Below, piece by piece: positions 1 to 7,033 of a stretch of DNA of 64,000 nt. The number at the start of each line of letters is the position of its first letter. Position 1 is the first letter of the stretch. Source of the DNA: Thiohalorhabdus sp. Cl-TMA (GTDB lineage Bacteria; Pseudomonadota; Gammaproteobacteria; Thiohalorhabdales; Thiohalorhabdaceae); NCBI RefSeq assembly GCF_041821045.1, contig NZ_JBGUAW010000009.1, forward strand, positions 1 to 64,000, given 5' to 3'. The notes under the pieces were generated by a model that worked only from the letters and a program-made list of their open reading frames with translations, was not told the DNA's origin and made no database searches. The position numbers and the translations under genes are program-made.

Positions 1-2
1 TC

Positions 3-392
3 CAGGAGAGCCTGGCGCGGGTGCCGGCGGGCAAGGCGCTGGTGCTGCTGGACACCTGCCAGAGCGGCGCCTTCGCCAAGCTCAAGACCCGCGGCCTGGA
101 GGAGAAGGCCGCGCTGTCGCGGCTGGTGAAATCCACCGGCACGGCGACCCTGATGGCCTCGGCGGACACCCAGGTGGCGCTGGAGGGCTACCGGGGCCAC
201 GGCCTGTTCACCTGGACCCTGCTGGAGGCCCTGCAGGGGGACGGCTTCGGCGGCGACGACCGGCTCACGGTGAACGAGCTGGCGGGCTACGTGGAGGAGC
301 GGCTGCCGGAGGTGAGCTACGAGGAGTTCGGCTACGAGCAGGTGCCGCAGCGCAGCCTGCGGGGCATGAGCTTCCCCATCGGGGTGCGGTAG
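3..392 (+). CDS. Caspase-like (peptidase C14) protein, C-terminal part; 5' end outside window
   Basis: The reading frame is open from the first bases, so the gene begins upstream of the window; 129 codons plus stop are visible. The segment LLDTCQSG carries the nucleophilic Cys in the context expected of clan CD (caspase/metacaspase) proteases. Further on, GHGLFTWTLLEAL matches the helix typical of bacterial C14 proteases, followed by a short tail. Bacterial members often act as regulatory or stress-triggered proteases, and are frequently encoded with DUF4384/LPP20-type proteins, as here (next gene downstream, same strand). The catalytic His lies upstream and cannot be checked. Substrate unknown. 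Confidence 0.8.
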   Translation, partial: QESLARVPAGKALVLLDTCQSGAFAKLKTRGLEEKAALSRLVKSTGTATLMASADTQVALEGYRGHGLFTWTLLEALQGDGFGGDDRLTVNELAGYVEERLPEVSYEEFGYEQVPQRSLRGMSFPIGVR

Positions 393-678
393 GGCGCCCA
401 CGGGTCCGCGAGTGGACGCAGCCCTTGTGCCTTTGGACCCGTGGCCGCTTCGTCGGAATGCTTGGCGCTGATTTTGAAATGATGAGGGACGAGTGGGCAA
501 AAAGCGACAGGAAGAGGTCAATGAACCGGAAGATTGTCCCGGGGTCGTTCGGCCGGACACCAGGAGGTACCTGGCGAGGATTGATAGGGTGGGTGGCCAC
601 CACTACCGGATACCGTTTCTGCCCTTTCAAGAACAGGAAACCGCGGTTTCCGGGGGGAATCATGGAGCGCCAAGGCCT

Positions 679-2118
679 ATGAGCAATTGCCGGAAATCAC
701 CGATTCGCCTTCTCCTCATGGGTGCTCTAATAGGAGGTCTGCTTTCCCCTGGCCAAGCTCCCGCCGAGTCCCTCATGGGGGAGGGAAGGGGGAAAACGCG
801 GCAGGCTGCCTGCCGTAGCGCCCTGGCCGGGCTAGCGGAATCTCTGCAGGTGGAGGTGCGGGCCAGCCTGCGCGTGACCAAGAAGTCCTCCCGGGCCGGA
901 TCGGGCGGTAGCCGCGTTAGCACCTCCGCCCTTCAGGACATCCAGACCTCCACCAATCTTCCCCTGCTGGGGACGGAACAAAAGGCCCGGCGCAGCGGAG
1001 GGGAGCTCATCTGCACCGCCCGCCTGGAGCCCGGCCGGGCCCGGAGTCTTTACGGTGAGCGCCTGCGGGACCTGCGGAGCAAGGCAGGGGAGCTTGAAGC
1101 GGCACTGGAGGAGACCTCGCTGGGGAAGCAGCGCCATCGGCTACTGACCGAGCTGCTGGCCCTGGCGGATCGCTACGACCGCTTCGCGCTTGTTGCCCGC
1201 TTCCTGGGGTTGGAGGTGCCGTCCATGGGGGCCCGGTCGGCGGCCGAGCTACGCGTCGCCCTGGATGAGCTGGAGCGGGTGGCACCTTCCCTTGACCTGG
1301 CCGCCGAGCAGCTGGTCCAAGATCTTCCCGATGACACGATCCACCTTACCCCTCCTCACCCCGCGCAATCGGGAGAGGTAACCCCCTTTGCCCGCGCCCT
1401 GGAAAGCGCCATGGCGAAGCGCCTGCAAACTACTTCCGAGCCGACCTCCGCCGACTATCGCCTAAGGGGCGAATACCAGGTCACGGAGCAAGGGGTGTCG
1501 GTGGCCTATCGCCTAACCGACCGGAATCACGTCACCCGGGAGGTTCGGACCGCCCGGCTGGCCCCCGAGGCCTACGCCCACCTGCGGGTGGAACCGGAAA
1601 CGGTCAGCTTCGACCGTCTCCTCCATCAGGGTCTGGCCGTGGACGATGACTTCCGGGCCAGCCTGGCCACCAACCAGGGACGGGAGGACCTGCTGTTCCG
1701 AAAGGGTCAGGAGGTGGAGCTGCTCATCAAGCTCAACCGCCCCGGCTACTACTATCTCACCGGCCATACCATTCGCGACGGTCAGAGCTATTCCTATCTG
1801 GTGCCTCTGCAGGACGGCCGAGGCGATCGGCGGTTCGTTCGCTACATGAACGCGGAGGAGACCAACAAGTGGGTCAGTCTCGGCGCCTTCGAGGTGGCCC
1901 AGCCCTTCGGCGTGGAAAGTATGCAGATGATCGCCAGCAGCGAGGATCTGGTGGGAGAGCTTCCCGACTATACCTACGACAAAGCCAAAGGGCTCTACAT
2001 GCTTGGGGGGGATGCTTCCGAAGGCGTGACCAAGACCCGGGCCCTTAAGCCGAAAACTTCCGAAGCGGTGAAATCGGCGGAGGCGGTATTAATGTTCACC
2101 ACGGCCCCCAAACGCTAA
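679..2118 (+). CDS. Secreted DUF4384 domain protein with LPP20-like N-terminal region
   Basis: 479 residues from the ATG at 679. This start places a classical signal peptide (charged MSNCRKSPIR, hydrophobic core, APAES cleavage region) at the N terminus; the frame is open further upstream but that part looks non-coding. A six-codon mini-frame starting at 662 ends in an ATGA overlap with this start. Residues about 32-110 (GEGRGKTRQAACRSALAGLA) resemble LPP20-type periplasmic domains. The C-terminal third (VELLIKLNRPGYYYLTGH, then YMNAEETNKWVSLGAFEV) resembles DUF4384, a beta-sandwich commonly found next to or fused with caspase-like proteases. It probably acts in the periplasm with the upstream protease. 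Function unproven. Confidence 0.75.
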   Translation: MSNCRKSPIRLLLMGALIGGLLSPGQAPAESLMGEGRGKTRQAACRSALAGLAESLQVEVRASLRVTKKSSRAGSGGSRVSTSALQDIQTSTNLPLLGTEQKARRSGGELICTARLEPGRARSLYGERLRDLRSKAGELEAALEETSLGKQRHRLLTELLALADRYDRFALVARFLGLEVPSMGARSAAELRVALDELERVAPSLDLAAEQLVQDLPDDTIHLTPPHPAQSGEVTPFARALESAMAKRLQTTSEPTSADYRLRGEYQVTEQGVSVAYRLTDRNHVTREVRTARLAPEAYAHLRVEPETVSFDRLLHQGLAVDDDFRASLATNQGREDLLFRKGQEVELLIKLNRPGYYYLTGHTIRDGQSYSYLVPLQDGRGDRRFVRYMNAEETNKWVSLGAFEVAQPFGVESMQMIASSEDLVGELPDYTYDKAKGLYMLGGDASEGVTKTRALKPKTSEAVKSAEAVLMFTTAPKR

Positions 2119-2239
2119 CCGCGATCCTCGTCCGTTCAGTGGCCGTGTCGCCGGCAGCCTGGAAAATGCCGGGGGTGGCGGGTCGCGCGCTCGCTCCGGG
2201 ATGGGCTACGGCGGGCCCGCTGGGTGGTTTGGCCCATGG

Positions 2240-2485
2240 TCACCAGTACCACATCACCACCAGAGCCGTGATGGCCCAGCCGGCCAGCATGCCGATTATC
2301 GCGCCGATCAGGTAGCGCGCCCCGATCCGCGCCAGAATGCGGAGCAGGCGGCGGCGGAGGGCCTGACGGGCCCAGGCGGTGCGCCCCTCGGCGAGCGGCC
2401 CTCCCGACCACTCCCGGGCAACCAGCCGAATTTCCGAGTGGGGTAGGAGGTCCAGGACGTGGTCGGCCGGAAGGCGGAGTGGCAT
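2240..2485 (-). CDS. Small basic membrane protein, coupled to the cell-wall hydrolase
   Basis: 81 residues from the ATG at 2485; a GTG one codon earlier is also possible. The stop codon of the upstream hydrolase gene shares a base with this ATG (TGATG), a typical translational-coupling arrangement and the main reason for accepting the gene. The N-terminal half is soluble and Arg-rich (ARQALRRRLLRILARIG); the last 25 residues form one hydrophobic segment (LIGAIIGMLAGWAITALVVM) ending near the C terminus, giving a tail-anchored layout. I do not recognise a family. It could anchor or regulate the neighbouring hydrolase, which is only inference from position. Confidence 0.55.
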   Translation of the reverse strand: MPLRLPADHVLDLLPHSEIRLVAREWSGGPLAEGRTAWARQALRRRLLRILARIGARYLIGAIIGMLAGWAITALVVMWYW

Positions 2486-3069
2486 CACCGGCCCCGCCGA
2501 TAAAACAGGTGGGAGCCTATTCGGGCTGTTTGCGGGAACTCTTTTGCCCAGTCCGGGGAAACGTAGACCGCGTGATAGTGGTCCGCTCCGGCGGTAGGGT
2601 CCATGACCCGGCTGGTCTGGAGGGCCTCCACCAGCCGCTGGGCCCTGACCCAGGCCCGCCGGTTGGCGATTCCGGGGTAGTCCGTGGGGTCGTCGGATTC
2701 TCCGTCCGAATACCAGGAGAAGGCGGCCACCTCGTGGATCACCGCGCAGGCGTCGGAAGGATAGGCCGGCTGCCGCACCCGGTTCAGGGCCACCAGGGCG
2801 ACGCTCAGCTCCCCAAGCAGCGGCTCGCCCCGGGCCTCGAAAAAGACGGTGCGGGCGAGACAGCGGGATTCCCGCTCGGTGAGCAGAAAGGGGCCCATTC
2901 CCGGGGCCGTGGAGCTGGAGCCCGACACGGGCAGGCTGGGTCCGGCCAGGGACCCGAAGGTTTGGGGGGCAAGGTGGGCGCTTTCCCCGTAGATCGGAAA
3001 CGGCCCCAGATCCAGCCAGAAGATGGCCACCGCCAGCCCGGTGGCAATGCCGTTCAGCATGGCCCGCAT
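2485..3069 (-). CDS. Cell wall hydrolase, SleB/CwlJ-type (Hydrolase_2)
   Basis: 194 residues. The N terminus has a hydrophobic stretch (MLNGIATGLAVAIFWLDL) suggesting a signal peptide or anchor. From about residue 85 the sequence CLARTVFFEARGEP is the hallmark of SleB/CwlJ lytic enzymes, with the Glu of FEARGE as presumed catalytic residue; VALNRV and AVIHEVAAFSWYSDG continue the domain, and DHYHAVYVSPDWAK matches its C-terminal block. Outside spore formers such enzymes are thought to cut peptidoglycan glycan strands during remodelling. It precedes and overlaps a small membrane protein gene, and is transcribed away from the PEP-CTERM gene at 3482. Confidence 0.8.
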   Translation of the reverse strand: MRAMLNGIATGLAVAIFWLDLGPFPIYGESAHLAPQTFGSLAGPSLPVSGSSSTAPGMGPFLLTERESRCLARTVFFEARGEPLLGELSVALVALNRVRQPAYPSDACAVIHEVAAFSWYSDGESDDPTDYPGIANRRAWVRAQRLVEALQTSRVMDPTAGADHYHAVYVSPDWAKEFPQTARIGSHLFYRRGR

Positions 3070-3223
3070 GGTGCGCCTTTGTTTAGAAAAGCCAGGTGCG
3101 TGGTCCCCCCCCTACGACTTGGCGGAACGATGCTGAACGAAAAGAAAGTAAGTGAGCAACCCCTTCGAATTGGGCGCCGGTGCGAAAGGAAACCCGCGGA
3201 GGCCGGAAACCGCAGGCCGCTGT

Positions 3224-3238
3224 TGTAGAAAAAATTTA
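3224..3238 (+). promoter_or_regulatory. AT-rich motif shared by the two PEP-CTERM upstream regions (copy 1)
   Basis: TGTAGAAAAAATTTA lies about 180 bp upstream of the sigma-54-like promoter of the gene at 3482. It matches 14 of 15 bases with the copy at 10207-10221 upstream of the other PEP-CTERM gene, and resembles a related site at 3337-3350. The position suits an activator-binding upstream sequence for a sigma-54 enhancer-binding protein. The binding role is inferred. Confidence 0.45.
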
Positions 3239-3336
3239 CGCCCCGGGACCGTCCGGAGGCGCCCCAAATCGAGCCGCCGCCGTGGCGTGAAGCCTCTTAA
3301 CCGGGCGGACCGTGCTGGCGGCGGCGCCGGGAACTG

Positions 3337-3350
3337 TGTAGCAAAATTTA
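3337..3350 (+). promoter_or_regulatory. Second, variant copy of the shared AT-rich motif
   Basis: TGTAGCAAAATTTA, extending to an imperfect palindrome with the following ACA. It lies 65 bp upstream of the -24 element at 3416. It aligns with the copies at 3224 and 10207 with one substitution and one missing base. Proposed as an enhancer site; not proven. Confidence 0.4.
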
Positions 3351-3415
3351 ACAGCGGGCTCCGGCAGAACTGTTCGCCCGTTTTACAAGCCCGCAGGGCT
3401 CCGGGTGTCCATACA

Positions 3416-3430
3416 TGGCACACCCCTTGC
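3416..3430 (+). promoter_or_regulatory. Sigma-54 (RpoN) promoter of the PEP-CTERM gene
   Basis: TGGCAC-N5-TTGC, with the invariant GG and GC separated by exactly ten bases, closely matches the -24/-12 consensus. It sits 51 bp before the ATG at 3482 on the same strand. Sigma-54 transcription requires an enhancer-binding activator; candidate sites lie upstream at 3224 and 3337. Confidence 0.75.
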
Positions 3431-3481
3431 GAAGTCAGTACGGACAGGCAATTCAAGTTCCGGAAAATTAGGAGGATCGTT

Positions 3482-4285
3482 ATGCAACCGCCTGTGCGTG
3501 CTTTGCTCGGGGCTGCCGGTATGGCCGCCGGATTGGCGGTGTCCGCTTCCGCTGGCGCCGTCACGACCGAGACCTATAACGCGGACACTGATGCGGCGGC
3601 CACGGATTTCGCCGTGGAGGGATACAGCGCCCTGCCCTTCGTGGCCGAGGGACGGATCGGTGGCCCCGGAACCTTCGAGATGGACGTGGGCAGCGATACT
3701 TCCGGGGACTTCTCCACCGGCGAGCATGATTGGCCCATGGGGGATCCGGAGCCTTTCAGTCTCGCCTTCGACGGCACCACCGCCACCTGGTCCATCGGGG
3801 AAGGTGATAACGTCATCACTTCCATCATCGGTGCGGATAGCGTGTCCTATGACAGCTTCGGGGACCTGGAAGGCTTCAACAGCCTGCTCATCCGGGCCGC
3901 CACGCCGGGCTCGGGAACCGAGGTGGCCCTGACGGATATGGCCCTGTACGGGGCGGACGACATCAATGGCCCGCTGGATGCGAGCTCGATCAACGGCAAT
4001 GGTCTGCCGGACTTCATCAACAACTACGACAGCCACGCCGCCGATCCGGATCGGCTCGTGAAGTGGATGGGCATCTCCAACGATCTGGACCTGGCCGACG
4101 GCTTCTATCTGACCGGGGAGGTGGCCATGGATTGGCCCACCGGCAACAAGCCCTCCCAGTCCAATCTGGCCTTCCAGATCAAGGGAGCCAACCACACCAA
4201 CGAGGTGCCGGTCCCCGGCACGAGCGCGCTCCTGGCCGGAGGCCTGCTGGGCTTCTGGGGCTTCAGCCGTCGCCGGAAGGCGTAA
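3482..4285 (+). CDS. PEP-CTERM sorting-domain surface protein
   Basis: 267 residues from the ATG at 3482, chosen because GGAGG lies 6 bases upstream and the resulting N terminus is a clear signal peptide (MQPPVRALLGAAGMAAGLAV, then SASAGA). The mature part is acidic (Asp/Glu/Gly-rich), as for an exported beta-rich protein, without a recognisable enzyme motif. The C terminus has the tripartite exosortase signal: VPVPGTSALL, a hydrophobic helix (AGGLLGFWGF) and a basic SRRRKA end. Such proteins are processed by exosortase EpsH/XrtA systems and go to the surface or exopolysaccharide; no exosortase is in this window. A sigma-54 promoter precedes it and a terminator follows at 4343. Confidence 0.85.
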   Translation: MQPPVRALLGAAGMAAGLAVSASAGAVTTETYNADTDAAATDFAVEGYSALPFVAEGRIGGPGTFEMDVGSDTSGDFSTGEHDWPMGDPEPFSLAFDGTTATWSIGEGDNVITSIIGADSVSYDSFGDLEGFNSLLIRAATPGSGTEVALTDMALYGADDINGPLDASSINGNGLPDFINNYDSHAADPDRLVKWMGISNDLDLADGFYLTGEVAMDWPTGNKPSQSNLAFQIKGANHTNEVPVPGTSALLAGGLLGFWGFSRRRKA

Positions 4286-4342
4286 CCGGGAAAACGCGTA
4301 CGCGCTGCTGCCAAGGCCTCCTCCCTGATAGGGGGGTTCCCG

Positions 4343-4370
4343 GCGGGGTCCGCAAGGGCCCCGCTTTTTT
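4343..4370 (+). terminator. Rho-independent terminator after the PEP-CTERM gene
   Basis: GCGGGGTCC, loop GCAA, GGGCCCCGC, then TTTTTT. The stem has a single G-T pair. It lies 58 bp past the stop codon at 4285. Confidence 0.85.
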
Positions 4371-4506
4371 CGGGTTCTTCCCTCCTCCGTACGGACCAGC
4401 AGCATCCCAGAATCCCCGCCCTCCCGGCATAGTCCAACTGGAAAAACCGGTGGCGCTTCGGAGGGCGGTTCCGCGCCGCCGGCCGGCCAAGCAACGGAGG
4501 GCTGCA

Positions 4507-5169
4507 GTGGACCGCAAGCAGAGGATGATCGGGGAAATCGAGGAGGAGGTCCGTTCTACGGTGGGCTACACGGGCCGCGCCCGGCTGCGCACGGGAGTGC
4601 TGGAGGCCATGACCGCGGTGCCCAGGGAGGAGTTCGTGCCGCCGAACCTCCGGGAGCAGGCCTATGAGAATGTCCCCCTCCCCATCGGGCAGGGCCAGAC
4701 CATCTCCCAGCCTTTCATCGTGGCGTTGATGACCGACCTTCTGGAGCCGGAGCCCGGGCACCGGATCCTGGAGGTGGGCACCGGATGCGGGTACCAAGCG
4801 GCGGTTCTCGCCGAACTGGTACAGGAGGTCTACTCCGTGGAGGCGATTCCCGGTCTCGGAGAAGCCGCGAGGGAGCGCCTGAAACGTCTGGGGTATGGCA
4901 ATGTTTCGGTGCGCGTGGCCGATGGCAACCGGGGCTGGCCGGAAGCCGCGCCATTCGACGGGATCGTGGTGACCGCGGGGGCCCGCGAGGTCCCTGTCGC
5001 CCTGGTGGAACAGCTGGCACCGGGCGGCCGTCTGGTATTGCCTCTGGAGGGGCCCGATGCCGGACAGGACATCCAGGTCGTCACCAAGGACAGCGAGGGC
5101 GCACGCACCAGCCAGCCCATCCTTCCTGTCGCCTTCGTTCCCCTGATCCACCCCGGCGTGCCCGGCTGA
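4507..5169 (+). CDS. pcm: Protein-L-isoaspartate O-methyltransferase
   Basis: 220 residues from the GTG at 4507, with GGAGG at 4496-4500. The enzyme methylates isoaspartyl residues in aged proteins using S-adenosylmethionine, starting their repair. The family signature PIGQGQTISQP is present near residue 60, and the SAM-binding motif ILEVGTGCGYQAAVLAEL follows. Downstream, FDGIVVTAGA and PGGRLVLPLEG match motifs II and III. Length equals the usual 205-220. Monocistronic: preceded by a terminator and followed by a 278-bp gap. A second, divergent homologue is at 42636-43295. Confidence 0.92.
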   Translation: MDRKQRMIGEIEEEVRSTVGYTGRARLRTGVLEAMTAVPREEFVPPNLREQAYENVPLPIGQGQTISQPFIVALMTDLLEPEPGHRILEVGTGCGYQAAVLAELVQEVYSVEAIPGLGEAARERLKRLGYGNVSVRVADGNRGWPEAAPFDGIVVTAGAREVPVALVEQLAPGGRLVLPLEGPDAGQDIQVVTKDSEGARTSQPILPVAFVPLIHPGVPG

Positions 5170-5447
5170 AGCGGCCAGGGGCTTTTGGTAACGTTCAGGG
5201 GCCGGAGCCGGGCGGGCGCTGGTCCCCCAGTGAGGCTTTGACCCGGAAAGCTCCGGAATTCGGCAACGGGAAACCGGGACTCTGGAGCGTCCGGTTCGGG
5301 AAAATAATCCGGTATGCCTAGAGACCTGAAAGGTCATTTGCGCCATAATATGGGGCCCGCGTTTTCCGGTTGCGCCGGTCCCGCGTGATGGGCGCGCATC
5401 CGGCATGGAAACCACACCCAATCAGACAGGGAAGAGGAGCTCCCTCC

Positions 5448-7025
5448 GTGCCCAAGGTTTTAATCAGCGACAAGATGTCGCCGAAGGCGGAGTCCGTGTT
5501 TGCCGAGCACGGCATCGAGGTGGACGTGCAGACCGGGCTGAGCCCCGAGGAGCTGGCCGGGGTGATTGGCGCCTACGACGGGCTGGCGATCCGCTCGGCG
5601 AGCAAGGTCACGGCGGAGATCCTGGACGCGGCGCCCAACCTCAAGGTGGTGGGTCGGGCGGGGATCGGGGTGGACAACGTGGACATCCCGGCGGCCTCGC
5701 AGAGGGGCATCATCGTCATGAACACGCCCTTCGGCAACACGGTGACCACCGCCGAGCACGCCATTGCGCTGATGGTCTCGGCGGCGCGCAACGTGCCGCA
5801 GGCCACGGCGTCCATGAAGGCGGAGCGCTGGGAGAAGAGCCGGTGGGGCGGGGTGGAGCTCTACCAGAAGACCCTGGGCGTGATCGGCACCGGCAACATC
5901 GGCTCCCTGGTGATCCAGCGGGCGCACGGGCTCAAGATGCGGGTCATCGCCTACGACCCCTACATCTCCCAGGAGCGCGCCGACGACCTCGGGGTGGAGC
6001 TCGTGGAGCTCGAAGAGCTCTACCGGCGGGCGGACTTTATGACCATCCACACGCCGCTCACCAGCGCCACCCGGCACCTGATCAGCGACGCCGCCTTTGA
6101 CGCCATGAAGGACGGGGCGATCCTGGTGAACGCCGCGCGCGGCGGGGTGGTGGACGAGCAGGCGCTCGACCGGGCGCTCGAGGCGGGCAAGATCCGGGGC
6201 GCGGCGCTCGACGTGTTCGAGGAGGAGCCCGTGGAGGGCCATCCCCTGCTGCGCCACGACAACTTCATCTGCACCCCGCACCTGGGCGCCTCCACCGAGG
6301 AGGCGCAGGTGAACGTGGCGGTGCAGGTGGCGGAGCAGATCAGCGACTACCTGACGCGGGGCATCATCCAGAACGCGGTGAACATCCCCTCCGTGGAGGA
6401 GGAGGAGATGCCGCTGCTGCAGCCCTACCTGAACCTCGGCGAGCGGCTCGGCTCCATCCTCGGCCAGCTGGCGCAGGGCGGGCTGAAGCGGGTAGAGATC
6501 GAGTACGCCGGGGAGGTCTCGGCGCTCAACCAGCAGCCGATCACCACCACCATCCTGAAGGGGCTGCTCGACCCGATCCTGCCGGACTCGGTGAACCTGG
6601 TGAACGCGCCGCTGCTCGCCGAGGAGCGCGAGGTGAAGGTGAGCGAGACGCGCAAGAAGCAGGCGGACGAGTTCACCAGCCGCATCCGGGTGACGCTGGC
6701 CACCGAGAAGCGCACCTGGACCATCGACGGCACGCTCGTGCACGGCACGCCGCGGGTGGTGGAGTTCAACGGCGTGGAGCTGGAGCTGGTGCCGGACGGC
6801 CGCCTGCTGTACATGGCCAACCTGGACGAGCCGGGGCTCATCGGCCGCCTGGGCACCATCCTCGGTGAAGAAGGCGTCAATATCGCCGGGTTCAAGTACG
6901 GCCGCAAGGAGCCCCAGGGCGAAGCCTTCTCCTTCCTGGCCGTGGACAACCCGGTCCCGGCGCAGGCGCTCGACCGGATCAAGTCCCTGGCGAGCATCTA
7001 CGAGGTCTTCGAGATCTCCCTGTAG
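5448..7025 (+). CDS. serA: D-3-phosphoglycerate dehydrogenase, long form
   Basis: 525 residues from the GTG at 5448, with AGGAG at 5435-5439. Oxidises 3-phosphoglycerate to 3-phosphohydroxypyruvate with NAD, the first step of serine synthesis. The Rossmann motif GVIGTGNIG is near residue 147; the substrate/NAD Arg is in NAARGGVVD and the catalytic His in CTPHLGAST. Residues about 330-445 form the intervening (ASB) domain of long-form enzymes. The last 75 residues (DEPGLIGRLGTILGEEGVNIA) are an ACT domain, suggesting serine feedback. An AT-rich promoter-like stretch with CATAAT at 5344-5349 and the small inverted repeat GACCT/AGGTC at 5323-5335 precede the gene. Confidence 0.95.
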   Translation: MPKVLISDKMSPKAESVFAEHGIEVDVQTGLSPEELAGVIGAYDGLAIRSASKVTAEILDAAPNLKVVGRAGIGVDNVDIPAASQRGIIVMNTPFGNTVTTAEHAIALMVSAARNVPQATASMKAERWEKSRWGGVELYQKTLGVIGTGNIGSLVIQRAHGLKMRVIAYDPYISQERADDLGVELVELEELYRRADFMTIHTPLTSATRHLISDAAFDAMKDGAILVNAARGGVVDEQALDRALEAGKIRGAALDVFEEEPVEGHPLLRHDNFICTPHLGASTEEAQVNVAVQVAEQISDYLTRGIIQNAVNIPSVEEEEMPLLQPYLNLGERLGSILGQLAQGGLKRVEIEYAGEVSALNQQPITTTILKGLLDPILPDSVNLVNAPLLAEEREVKVSETRKKQADEFTSRIRVTLATEKRTWTIDGTLVHGTPRVVEFNGVELELVPDGRLLYMANLDEPGLIGRLGTILGEEGVNIAGFKYGRKEPQGEAFSFLAVDNPVPAQALDRIKSLASIYEVFEISL

Positions 7026-7033
7026 GGCTCCGC

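Larger units (their letters stand above)
3070..3481. other. Intergenic region between divergent genes, regulatory
   Basis: 412 bp separate the hydrolase gene (minus) from the PEP-CTERM gene (plus). It holds the two AT-rich motifs, the sigma-54 promoter and a strong ribosome-binding site (GGAGG at 3471-3475). Reading frames running through it in phase with the downstream gene lack coding character and were not annotated. Confidence 0.6.
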
